Assembly (NCBI GenBank): GCA_033782935.1
Contig: JAWQEG010000491.1
Location: 682,001 to 746,000, forward strand
Direction of reading: 5' to 3'
Origin: Petrolisthes cinctipes
Lineage: Eukaryota > Arthropoda > Malacostraca > Decapoda > Porcellanidae
Length of the DNA stretch: 64,000 nt
Shown here: positions 12,881 through 24,544 of the stretch, one piece after another
How the letters are laid out: every line of letters begins with the position of its first letter
Position numbering within the stretch: the first letter of the stretch is position 1
Notes under the pieces: model-generated
Databases searched by the model: none
What the model saw: the letters and a program-made list of their open reading frames with translations, nothing else
Told to the model about the DNA's origin: nothing
Program-made: the position numbers and the translations under genes

Positions 12881-13850
12881 TGATGCTTAATTTGAGATAT
12901 CGACTTTGGGCACCTAAAATATTTTTTTTTAGCATGTTTTGGGCCTGTATTTTGAAAATACTCTAACACCGAGTAGGCATGTACAGATCGTTTCTGGGAC
13001 CCCAAAATATCGAATTTTCGGGTGTTTGGAGCCTGAATTTGAGATATAAACGGGTACAGAAGATGCATGCACATATCGACTTTTGTGCACCTAAAAGATC
13101 GATTTTCAGTATGTTTTGGTCCAGTATTTTGAAAATACTCTAACACGGAGTAGGCATGTACAGATCGCTTCTAGACCCAAAAATATCGAATTTTCGGGTG
13201 TTTTGGGCCTGAAATTGAGATATCGACTTTGGGCACCTAAAATATAGATTTTTAGCATTTTTTGGCCCTATATTTTGAAAATATTCTAGCACTCAGTAGG
13301 CATGTACAGATCGCTTCTGGGACCCAAAAATATAGAATTTTCGGGTGTTTTGAGCCTGAATTTGAGATATTGACTTTGGGCACCTAAAATATCAATTTTA
13401 GCATGTTTTGGGCCTGTATTTTGAAAATATTCTAGCAATGAGTAGGTATGTACAGATAGCTTCTGGGACCCCAAAATATCGAATTTTCGGGTGTTTTGAG
13501 CCTGAATTTAAGATATAAACGGGTACAGAAGATGCATGCTCATATTGACTTTGGGCACCTAACAGATCGATTTTCAGTATGTTTTGGGCCTGTATTTTGA
13601 AAATACTCTAACAGTGAGTAGGCATGTATGGATCGCTTCAAGGACCCAAAAATACCGAATTTCCGGGTGTTTTGAGCCTGAATTTGAGATATAAACGGGT
13701 ACAGAAGATGCATGCACATATCGACTTATGGGCACCTAAAAGATCGATTTTCAGTATGTTTTGGGCCTGTATTTTTAAAAATACTCTAACACGGAGTAGG
13801 CATGTACAGATCGCTTCTGGGACCCCAAATTATCGATTTCTCGGGTGTTT
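12881..13850. repeat. HOR copy D
   Basis: This follows the copy B order from TGATGC through the TATGGATCG monomer near 13626 and regains the monomer missing from copy C. It ends at CCCCAAATTATCG, near 13826, which resembles the boundary between copies A and B at about 10597. Beyond 13850 the sequence no longer follows this HOR. Confidence 0.85.
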
Positions 13851-14610
13851 TGGGCCTTAATTTGAGATATCGACTTTTGGCACCTAAAATATCGATTTTC
13901 AGCATGTTTTGGGCCTGTATTTTGAAAATATTCTAACACAAAGTAGGCATGTACAGATCGCTTCTAGGACCCCAAAATATCGAATTTTCGGGTGTTTTGA
14001 GCCTAAATTTGAGATATAAACGGGTACAGAAGATGCATGCACATATCGACTTTTGGGCACCTAAAAGATCGATTTTCAGTATGTTTTGGGCCTGTATTTT
14101 GAAAATACTCTAACACGGAGTAGGCATGTACAGATCGCTTCTGGGACCCCAAAATATCGAATTTTCGGGTGTTTTGTGCCTGAATTTGATATATCGACTT
14201 TAGGCACCTAAAATATCGATATTTAGCATGTTTTGGACCTATATTTTGAAAATATTCTAGCACTTAGTAGGCAAGTACAGATCTCTTATGGGACCCCCAA
14301 ATATCGAATTTTCGGGTGTTTTGAGCCTGAATTTGAGATATAAACGGGTACAGAAGATGCATGCACAAATTGACTTTGGACACTTAAAATATCGATTTTT
14401 AGCTTGTTTAGGGCCTATATTTTGAAAACATTCTAGCACTGAGTAGGCATGTACAGATCACTTCTTAGGCACAAAAATATCGAATTTTCGGATGTTTTGA
14501 GCCCGAATTTGAGATATAAACAGGTACTGAAGATGCATGCACATATCGACTTTTGTGCACCTAAAATATCGATTTTGAGCATGTTTTTGGTCTGTATCTT
14601 GAAAACATTC
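13851..14610. repeat. Left-domain satellite between HOR blocks
   Basis: Mixed 176 and 147 bp monomers with no delimited local HOR. Individual variants include AAGTACAGATCTCTTATGGG near 14274 and CTTCTTAGGCAC near 14461. No gene is seen. Confidence 0.85.
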
Positions 14611-15689
14611 TAATTAGGCATGTACAGATTGCTTCTGGGACCCCAAAATATCGAATTTTCGGGTGTTTGGAGCCTGAATTTGAGATATAAACGGGTACAG
14701 AAGATGCATGCACATATCGACTTTTTGGCACCTAAAATATCGATTTTCAGTATGTTTTAGGCCTGTATTTTGAAAATACTCTAACACGGAGTAGGCATGT
14801 ACAGTTCGCTTCTGGGACCCCAAAATATCGAATTTTCGGGTGTTTTGGGCCTGAATTTAAAATATCGACTTTGGACACTTAAAATATCGATTTTTAGCAT
14901 GTTTTGGGCCTATATTTTGAAAATATTCTAGCACTAAGTAGGCATGTACAGATCTCTTATGGGACCCCAAAATATCGAATTTTCGGGTGTTTTGAGCCTG
15001 AATTTGAGATATAAACAGTTACAGAAGATGCATGCACATATCGACTTTGGACACTTAAAATATCGATTTTTAGCATGTTTTGAGCCCATATTTTGAAAAC
15101 ATTCTAGCACTGAGTAGGCACGTACAGATCGCCTCTAGAACCAAAAATATCGAATTTTCGGGTGTTTTGGGCCTGAATTTGAGATATCGACTTTGGACAC
15201 TTAAAATATCGATTTTTAGCATGTTTTGAGCCCATATTTTGAAAACATTCTAGCACTGAGTAGGCACGTACAGATCGCTTCTAGAACCAAAAATATCGAA
15301 TTTTCGGGTGTTTTGGCCCTTAATTTGAGATATCGACTTTGGGCACCTAAAATATCGATTTTTAGCACGTTTTGGGCCTGTATTTTGAAAATACTCTAAC
15401 ACGAAGTAGGCATGTACAGATCGCTTTTGGGACCCCAAAATATCGAATTTTCGGGTGTTTTGAGCCTGAATTTGAGATATCGACTTAGGGCACCTAAAAT
15501 ATCAATTTTTAGCACGTTTTGGGCCTATATTTTTAAAATATTCTAGCACTGAGTAGGCATGTACAGATCGCTTCTAGGACCCCAAAATATCGATTTTCGG
15601 GTGTTTTGGGCCTGAATTTGAGATATCGACTTTGGGCACCTAAAATATCGATTTTTAGCATTTTTTTGGTCTGTATCTTGAAAACATTC
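14611..15689. repeat. 1079 bp HOR, copy 1
   Basis: The copy begins at TAATTAGGCATGTACAG, a half A shortened by about 6 bp, which recurs at 15690 and 16945. It has seven monomers: five with the 29 bp deletion (near 14862, 15180, 15325, 15478 and 15620) and two complete in half B (near 14690 and 15013). It includes the TCTAGAACC and GTTTTGGCCCTTAATTTG units shared with the 1303 bp HOR. Confidence 0.88.
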
Positions 15690-16944
15690 TAATTAGGCAT
15701 GTACAGATTGCTTCTGGGACCCCAAAATATCGAATTTTCGGGTGTTTGGAGCCTGAATTTGAGATATAAACGGGTACAGAAGATGCATGCACATATCGAC
15801 TTTTTGGCACCTATAATATCGATTTTCAGTATGTTTTGGGCCTGTATTTTGAAAATACTCTATCACGGAGTAGGCATGTACAGTTCGCTTCTGGGACCCC
15901 AAAATATCGAATTTTCGGGTGTTTTGGGCCTGAATTTGAAATATCGACTTTGGACACTTAAAATATCGATTTTTAGCATGTTTTGGGCCTATATTTTGAA
16001 AATATTCTAGCACTAAGTAGGCATGTACAGATCTCTTATGGGACCCCAAAATATCGAATTTTCGGGTGTTTTGAGCCTGAATTTGAGATATAAACGGGTA
16101 CAGAAGATGCATACACATATTGACTTTGGACACTTAAAATATCGATTTTTAGCATGTTTTGGGGCTATATTTTGAAAATATTCTAGCACTAAGTAGGCAT
16201 GTACAGATCTCTTATGGGACCCCAAAATATCGAATTTTCGGGTGTTTTGAGCCTGAATTTGAGATATAAACAGGTACAGAAGATGCATGCACATATCGAC
16301 TTTGGACACTTAAAATATCGATTTTTAGCATGTTTTGAGCCCATATTTTGAAAACATTCTAGCACTGAGTAGGCACGTACAGATCGCCTCTAGAACCAAA
16401 AATATCGAATTTTCGGGTGTTTTGGGCCTGAATTTGAGATATCGACTTTGGACACTTAAAATATCGATTTTTAGCATGTTTTGAGCCCATATTTTGAAAA
16501 CATTCTAGCACTGAGTAGGCACGTACAGATCGCTTCTAGAACCAAAAATATCGAATTTTCGGGTGTTTTGGCCCTTAATTTGAGATATCGACTTTGGGCA
16601 CCTAAAATATCGATTTTTAGCACGTTTTGGGCCTGTATTTTGAAAATACTCTAACACGAAGTAGGCATGTACAGATCGCTTTTGGGACCCCAAAATATCG
16701 AATTTTCGGGTGTTTTGAGCCTGAATTTGAGATATCGACTTAGGGCACCTAAAATATCAATTTTTAGCACGTTTTGGGCCTATATTTTTAAAATATTCTA
16801 GCACTGAGTAGGCATGTACAGATCGCTTCTAGGACCCCAAAATATCGATTTCCGGGTGTTTTGGGCCTGAATTTGAGATATCGACTTTGGGCACCTAAAA
16901 TATCGATTTTTAGCATTTTTTTGGTCTGTATCTTGAAAACATTC
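15690..16944. repeat. 1255 bp HOR, copy 2 (one monomer longer)
   Basis: Same order as the 1079 bp copy plus 176 bp. The CTAAGTAGGCATGTACAG, TCTCTTATGGG monomer is present twice in succession, at about 16010 and 16190. A tandem duplication of exactly one monomer explains 1255 - 1079 = 176. Confidence 0.88.
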
Positions 16945-17450
16945 TAATTAGGCATGTACAGATTGCTTCTGGGACCCCAAAATATCGAATTTTCGGGTGT
17001 TTGGAGCCTGAATTTGAGATATAAACGGGTACAGAAGATGCATGCACATATCGACTTTTTGGCACCTATAATATCGATTTTCAGTATGTTTTGGGCCTGT
17101 ATTTTGAAAATACTCTATCACGGAGTAGGCATGTACAGTTCGCTTCTGGGACCCCAAAATATCGAATTTTCGGGTGTTTTGGGCCTGAATTTGAAATATC
17201 GACTTTGGACACTTAAAATATCGATTTTTAGCATGTTTTGGGCCTATATTTTGAAAATATTCTAGCACTAAGTAGGCATGTACAGATCTCTTATGGGACC
17301 CCAAAATATCGAATTTTCGGGTGTTTTGAGCCTGAATTTGAGATATAAACGGGTACAGAAGATGCATGCACATATTGACTTTGGACACTTAAAATATCGA
17401 TTTTTAGCATGTTTTGGGGCTATATTTTGAAAATATTCTAGCACTATGTA
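16945..17450. repeat. Partial third copy of the 1255 bp HOR
   Basis: This repeats the start of copy 2 at an exact 1255 bp offset, with few substitutions, up to about 17442. There the expected CTAAGTAGG, TCTCTTATGGG monomer is replaced by CTATGTAGG, TCGCTTCTGGG and the copy ends. Confidence 0.85.
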
Positions 17451-19500
17451 GGCATGTACAGATCGCTTCTGGGACCCCAAAATATCGAATTGTCGGGTGT
17501 TTTGAGCCTGAATTTGAGATATAAACGGGTACAGAAAATGCGTGCACATATTGACTTTGGGCACCTAAAATATCGATTCTCAGCATGTTTTGGGCCTGTA
17601 TTTTGAAAATACTCTAAAACGGAGTAGGCAAGTACAGATCGCTTCTGGGACCCCAAAATATCGAATTTTCGGGTGTTTGGAGCCTGAATTTGAGATATCG
17701 ACTTCGGGCACCTAAAATATCGATTTTTAGCATGTTTTGGGCCTGAATTTTGAAAATATTCTAGGACTGAGTAGGCATGTACAGATCACTTCTGGGATAC
17801 AAAAATTTTGAATTTTCGGGTGTTTTGAGGTTGAATTTGGGATATAAACGGGTGCAGAAGATGCATACACATATCGACTTTTGGGCACCTAAAAGATCGA
17901 TTTTCATTATGTTTTGGGCCTGTATATTGAAAATACTCTAACACGGAGTAAGCATGTACAGATCACTTCTGGGACCCCAAAATATCGAATTTTCGGGTGT
18001 TTTGGGCCTGAATTTGAGATATCGTTTTGGGCACCTAATATATCGATTTTTAGCATGTTTTGGGCCTGAATTTTGAAAATATTCTTGCACTGATTAGGCA
18101 TGTACAGATCGCTTTTGGGACCCCAAAATATCGAATTTTCGGGTGTTTTAAGCCTGAATTTGAGATACAAACGGGTACAGAAGATGCATGCACATATCGA
18201 ATTCTGGGCACCTATAATATCGATTTTAAGCATGTTTTGGGTCTGTATCTTGAAAACATTCTAACTAGGAGTAGGCATGTACAGATCGCTTCTAGGACCA
18301 AAAAATACCGAATTTTCGGGTGTTTTGAGCATGAATTTGAGATATAAACGGGTACAGAAGATGCATGCACATATCGACTTTGGACACTTAAAATATCAAT
18401 TTTTAGTATGTTTTGAGCCTATATTTTGAAAACATTCTAGCACTTAGTAGGCATGTACAGATCGCTTCTGGGACCCAAAAATATCGAATTTTCGGGTGTT
18501 TTGAGGTTGAATTTGGGATATAAACGGGTGCAGAAGATGCATACACATATTGACTTTGGGCACCTAAAATATCGATTTTCAGCATGTTTTGGGCCTGTAT
18601 CTGAGTAGGCATGTACAGATCGCTTCTGGGACCCCAAAATATCGAATTTTCGGGTGTTTGGAGCCTGAATTTAAGATATAAACGGGTATAGAAGATGCAT
18701 GCACATATCGACTTTTGGGCACCTAAAATATCGATTTTCTGTATGTTTTGGGCCTGTATTTTGAAAATACTCTAACACGGAGTAGGCATGTACAGATCGC
18801 TTCTGTGACCCCAAAATATCGAATTTTTGGGTGTTTTGGGGATAAATTTGAGATATCGACTTTGGGCACCTAAAATATCGATTTTTAGCATGTTTTGGGC
18901 CTATATTTTGAAAATATTCTAGCACTGAGTAAGCATGTACAGATCGCTTCTGGAACCCCAAAATATCGAATTTTCGGGTGTTTTGAGCCTGAATTTGAGA
19001 TATAAACGGGTACAGAAAATGCATGCACATATTGACTTTGGGCACCTAAAATATCGATTTTCAGTATGTTTTGGGCCTGTATATTAAAAATACTCTAACA
19101 CGGAGTAGACATGTACAGATCGCTTCTGGGACTCCAAAATAGCGAATTTTCGGGTGTTTTGGGCCTGAATTTCAGATATCGACTTTGGGCACCTAAAATA
19201 TCGATTTTTAGCATGTTTTGGGCCTGTATTTTGAAAATATTCTAGCACTGCGTAGGCATGTACAGATCGCTTCTGGGACCCCAAAATATCGAATTTTCGG
19301 GTGTTTTGAGCCTGAATTTGAGATATAAACGGGTACAGAAGATGCATGCACATATCGACTTTTGGGCACCTAAAATATCGATTTTGAGCATGTTTTGGGT
19401 CTGTATCTTGAAAACATTCTAACTATGAGTAGGCATGTACAGATCGCTTCTAGGACCCAAAAATACCGAATTTTCGGGTGTTTTGAGCATGAATTTGAGA
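17451..19500. repeat. Left-domain satellite, irregular monomers
   Basis: A mixture of 176, 147 and 158 bp monomers, with a 158 bp unit at 18596. Several monomers belong to subtypes seen elsewhere: CTAACTAGGAGTAG near 18262, GAGGTTGAATTTGGG near 17827 and 18503, and CTAGCACTGCGTAGG near 19244, which also occurs near 2018 and 20803. No gene is seen. Confidence 0.88.
18559..18628. repeat. Representative shortened half A (70 bp; makes a 158 bp monomer)
   Basis: Half A here reads GGCCTGTATCTGAGTAGGC. Full copies of the CTAGCACTGAGTAGG subtype have 18 more bases between TGTAT and CTGAGTAGG. The half is 70 bp, giving a 158 bp monomer when half B is complete. The same or a closely related junction starts near 499, 4142, 5445, 6748, 7728, 8234, 18596, 21135, 21969, 23626, 24490, 24648, 25483, 26639 and 27150. 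Confidence 0.9.
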
Positions 19501-20290
19501 TATAAACCGGTACTGGAGATACATTCACATATCGACTTTGGTCACCTGAAGTATCGATTTTTAGGATGTTTTGGCCCTATATTTTGAATGTATTCTAGCA
19601 TTGTGTAAGCATGTTCAGATTGCTTCTGAGACCAAAAAATATCGAATTTTCGGGTGTTTTGATCCTGAATTTGGGATATAAACGGGTACAGAAGATGAAT
19701 GCACATATGGATTTTGGGCACATAAAATATCGGTTTTCAGCTTGTTTTGGGTCTGTATTTTGAAAATATTTTAATATTGAGTAGGCATTTACAGATCCCT
19801 TCTGGGAACAAAAAGTATCGAATTTTAAATTGTTTTAAGCCTGAATTTGTGATACAAGCGAGTGCTGATGATTCATGCACATATCGATTTTGGGCACCAA
19901 AAATTGCGATTTTCAGCTTATTTTGGGCGTGTATTTTGGAAATATTCTAACACTGAGTAGGCATGTACAGATCGCTTCTGGGACCCAAAAAAATCAAATT
20001 TTCAGGTGTTTTTAGCCTGAATTTGGGATATTAACGGGAACAGAAAATGCATGCAGATATCGACTTTGATCACCTATAATATCGATTTTAAGCATGTTTT
20101 GGGCCTGTAATTTGAAAATATTCTAGCACTGACTATGCATGCGGAGATTGCTTCTGGGACCCAAAAATACCGAATTTTCTGATGTTCTGAGAATGAATTT
20201 GGGATATAAACGGGTACAGAAGATGCATGCACATATCGACTTTCTTCACAAAAAAAAAACGATTTTCAGCATGTTTTAGGCCTATATTTT
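19501..20290. repeat. Patch of divergent satellite monomers
   Basis: These monomers still align to the 176 bp unit but carry many more differences than their neighbours. Examples are GGTCACCTGAAGTATCG, GTTTTGGCCCTATATTTTG, GAATGTATTCTAGCATTG, TTTTAAATTGTTTTAAGCC, CAAGCGAGTGCTGATG and TTTCTTCACAAAAAAAAAAC. They look like older copies that escaped homogenisation. One of them is duplicated at 24239-24370. Confidence 0.85.
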
Positions 20291-21030
20291 GTAAAATATT
20301 CTAGCACAGAGTGAGCATGTACAGATCGCTTCTAGGACCCAAAAATACCGATTTTTCGGGTGTTTTGAGCCTGAATTTGAGATATAAACGGGTACAGAAG
20401 ATGCATGCACATATCGACTTTGGACACTTAAAATATCGATTTTTAGCATATTTTGAGCCTATTATTTGAAAAAATTCTAGCACCGAGTAGGCATGTACAG
20501 ATCGTTTCTGGGACCCAAAAATATCGAATTTTCGGGTGTTTTGTGGTTGAATTTGAGATATAAACGGGTGCAGAAGATGCATATACATATCGACTTTTGG
20601 GCACCTAAAAGATCGATTTTCAGTATGGTATGGGCCTATCAATTAAAAATACTCTAACACGGAGTAGGCATGTACAGATCGCTTCTGGGACCCCAAAATA
20701 TCGAATTTTCGGGTGTTTTGGGCCTGAATTTGAGATATCGACTTTGGGCACCTAAAATATCGATTTTTAGCAAGTTTTGGGCCTGTATTTTTAAAATATT
20801 CTAGCACTGCGTAGGCATGTACAGATCGCTTCTGGGACCCCAAAATATCGAATTTTCGTGTGTTTTGAGCCTGAATTTGAGATATAACGGGTACAGAAAA
20901 TGCATGCACATATCGACTTTGGGCACCCACAATATCGATTTTTAGCATGTTTTGGGCCAATATTTTGAAAATACTCTAACACGGAGAAGGCATGTACAGA
21001 TCACTTCTGGGACCCCAAAATATCGAATTT
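20291..21030. repeat. Left-domain satellite between the divergent patch and the 3514 bp repeat
   Basis: Standard monomers return with 176 and 147 bp lengths. The region includes a GTATGGTATGGGCC variant near 20624 and the CTAGCACTGCGTAGG monomer near 20803. No gene is present. Confidence 0.85.
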
Positions 21031-22700
21031 TCGGGTGTTTTGAGCCTGAATTTGGGATATAAACGGGTGCAGAAGATGCATGCACATATCGACTTTGGAC
21101 ACATAAAATATCGATTTTTAGCATGTTTTGAGCCTGTATCTGAGTAGGCATGTACAGATCGCTTCTGGGACCAAAAAATATCGAATTTTCGGGTGTTTGG
21201 AGCCTGAATTTGAGATATAAACGGGTACAGAAGATGCATCCACATATCGACTTTTGGGCACCTAAAAGATCGATTCTCAGTATGTTTTGGGCCTGTATAT
21301 TAAAAATACTCTAACACGGAGTAAGCATGTACAGATCGCTTCTGGGACCCCAAAATATCGAATTTTCGGGTGTTTTGGGCCTGAATTTGAGATATCGACT
21401 TTGGGCACCTAAAATATCGATTTTAAGCATGTTTTGGGCCTGAATTTTGAAAATATTCTAGCACTGAGTAGGCATGTACAGATCGCTTCTGGGACCTCAA
21501 AATATCGAATTTTCGGGTTTTTTGAGCCAGAATTTGAGATACAAACGGGTACAGAAGATACATGCACATATCGACTTTTGGGCAACTAAAATATCGATTT
21601 TGAGCATGTTTTGGTCTGTATCTTGAAAATATTCTAACTAGGAGTAGGCATGTACAGATCGCTTCTAGGACCCAAAAATACCGAATTTTCGGGTGTTTTG
21701 AGCCTGAATTTGAGATATAAACGGGTACAGAAGATGCATCCACATATCGACTTTGGACACTTAAAATATCGATTTTTAGTATGTTTTGAGCCTATATTTT
21801 GAAAACATTCTAGCACTGAGTAGGCATGTACAGATCGCTTCTGGGACCCAAAAATATCGAATTTTCGGGTGTTTTGAGGTTGAATTTGGGAAATAAACGG
21901 GTGCAGAAGATGCATACACATATTGACTTTTGACACCTAAAATATCGATTTTCAGCATGTTTCGGGCCTGTATCTGAGTAGGCATGTACAGATCGCTTCT
22001 GGGACCCCAAAATATCGAATTTTCGGGTGTTTGGAGCCTGAATTTGAGATATAAACGGGTATAGAAGATTCATGAACATATCGACTTTTGGGCACCTAAA
22101 ATATCGATTTTCTGTATGTTATGGGCCTGTATTTTGAAAATACTCTAACACGGAGTAGACATGTACAGATCGCTTCTGGGACCCCAAAATAACGAATTTT
22201 CGGTGTTTTGTGGATAAATTTGAGATATCGACTTTAGGCACCTAAAATATCGATTTTTAGCATGTTTTGGGCATATATTTTGAAAATATTCTTGCACTGA
22301 GTAAGCATGTACAGATCGCTTCTGGGACTCCAAAATATCGAATTTTCTGGTGTTTTGAGCCTGAATTTGAGATATAAACGGGTACAGAAGATGCATGCAC
22401 ATATCGACTTTTAGGCACCTAAAATATCGATTTTAAGCATGTTTTGGGCCTGTATTTTGAAAATACTCTAACACGGAGTAGGCATGTACAGATCGCTCCT
22501 GGGAACCCAAAATATCGAATTTTTGGGTGTTTTGGGGATAAATTTGAGATATCGACTTTGGGCACGTAAAATATCGATTTTTAGCATGTTTTGGGCCTGA
22601 ATTTTGAAAATATTCTAGCACTGAGTAGGCATGTACAGATTGCTTCTGGGACCTCAAAAGATCGAATTTTCGGGTGTTTTGAGCCTGAATTTGAGATACA
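21031..22700. repeat. Long-range repeat, copy 1 (3514 bp offset)
   Basis: Corresponds to 24545-26214 at a 3514 bp offset. Shared private markers include GACCTCAAAATATCG with TCGGGTTTTTTGAGCC near 21493 and 25007, the 158 bp junctions at 21135/24648 (offset 3513) and 21969/25483 (exactly 3514), and AGAAGATTCATGAAC near 22065 and 25579. The block contains 176, 158 and 147 bp monomers. Confidence 0.88.
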
Positions 22701-24544
22701 AACGGGTACAGAAGATGCATGCACATATCGACTTTTGGGCAACTAAAATATCGATTTTGAGCATGTTTTGGGTCTGTATCTTGAAAACATTCTAACTAGG
22801 AGTAGGCATGTACAGATAGCTTCTAGGACCCAAAAATACCGAATTTTCGGGTGTTTTGAGCATGAATTTGAGATATAAACGGGTACAGAAGATGCATGCA
22901 CATATCGACTTTGGACACTTAAAATATCGATTTTTAGTATGTTTTGAGCCTATATTTTGAAAACATTCTAGCACTGAGTAGGCATGTACAGATCGCTTCT
23001 GGGACCCCAAAATATCGAATTTTCGGGTGTTTGGAGCCTGAATTTGAGATATAAACGGGTATAGAAGATTCATGAACATATCGACTTTTGGGCACCTAAA
23101 ATATCGATTTTCTGTATGTTATGGGCCTGTATTTTGAAAATACTCTAACACGGAGTAGACATATACAGATCGCTTCTGGTACCCCAAAATAACGAATTTT
23201 CGGTGTTTTGGGGATAAATTTGAGATATCGACTTTAGGCACCTAAAATATCGATTTTTAGCATGTTTTGGGCATATATTTTGAAAATATTCTTGCACTGA
23301 GTAAGCATGTACAGATCGCATCTGGGACTCCAAAATATCGAATTTTCTGGTGTTTTGATCCTGAATTTGAGATATAAACGGGTACAGTAAATGCATGCAC
23401 ATATTGACTTTAGGCACCTAAAATATCGATTTTGAGCATGTTTTGGGTCTGTATCTTGAAAACATTCTAACTAGGAGTAGGCATGTACAGATCGCTTCTA
23501 GGACCCAAAAATACCGAATTTTCGGGTGTTTTGAGGTTGAATTTGGGAAATAAACGGGTGCAGAAGATGCATACACATATTGACTTTTGGCACCTAAAAT
23601 ATCGATTTTCAGCATGTTTCGGGCCTGTATCTGAGTAGTCATGTACAGATCGCTTCTGAGACCCCAAAATATCGATTTTTCGGGTGTTTGGAGCCTGAAT
23701 TTGAGATATAAACGGGTACAGAAGATGCATCCACATATCGACTTTTGGGCATCTAAAAGATCGATTCTCAGTATGTTTTGGGCCTGTATATTAAAAATAC
23801 TCTAACACGGAGTAAGCATGTACAGATCGCTTCTGGGACCCCAAAATATCGAGTTTTCGGGTGTTTTGGGCCTGAATTTGAGATATAAACGGGTACAGTA
23901 AATGCATGCACATATTGACTTTAGGCACCTAAAATATCGATTTTCAGCATGTTTTGGGCCTGTATTTTGAAAATACTCTAACACAGAGTAGGCATGTACA
24001 GATCGCTTCTGGGACCCAAAAATATCGAATTTTCGGGTGTTTTGAGCCTGAATTTTAGATATAAACAGGTACAGAAGATGCATGAACATATCGACTTTTG
24101 GGCACCTAAAATATCGATTTTAAGCATGTTTTGGGTCTGTATTTTGAAAACATTCTAACTAGGAGTAGGCATGTACAGATCGCTTCTAGGACCCAAAAAT
24201 ATAGAATTTTCGAGTGTTTTGAGCCTGAATTTGAGACAGAAACCGGTACTGAAGATACATGCACATATCGACTTTGGTCACTTGAAGTATCGATTTTTAG
24301 GATGTTTTGGCCCTATATTTTGAATGTATTCTAGCATTGTGTAAGCATGTTCAGATTGCTTCTGAGACCCAAAAATATCGAATTTTCGGGTGTTTTGAGG
24401 TTGAATTTGGGATATAAACGGGTGCAGAAGATGCATACACATATTGACTTTGGGCACCTAAAATATCGATTTTAAGCATGTTTTGGGCCTGTATCTGAGT
24501 AGTCATGTACAGATCGCTTCTGAGACCCCAAAATATCGATTTTT
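22701..24544. repeat. Mosaic satellite between the two 3514 bp copies
   Basis: Short blocks of the flanking repeat reappear in altered order. The AGAAGATTCATGAAC, GTATGTTATGGGCC, GGAGTAGACAT run recurs at an offset of exactly 1000 bp from copy 1 (22145 against 23145). 158 bp units lie at 23626 and 24490. It also contains the copied divergent monomer at 24239-24370. Confidence 0.85.
24239..24370. repeat. Second copy of a divergent monomer from 19.5 kb
   Basis: This carries the same rare sequence as about 19505-19635: ACTTTGGTCAC, TGAAGTATCGATTTTTAGG, ATGTTTTGGCCCTATATT, GAATGTATTCTAGCATTG and TGTAAGCATGTTCAGATTG. Neighbouring monomers here are ordinary, so a single divergent unit was copied about 4.7 kb away. 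Confidence 0.88.

Noticed and set aside
20240..20270. A-run in the TTTCTTCACAAAAAAAAAACG segment as a possible retroposon tail or insertion site
   Set aside because: Flanking sequence on both sides is continuous satellite in correct register; the A-run replaces the usual CACCTAAAATATCG stretch and is best read as monomer divergence.
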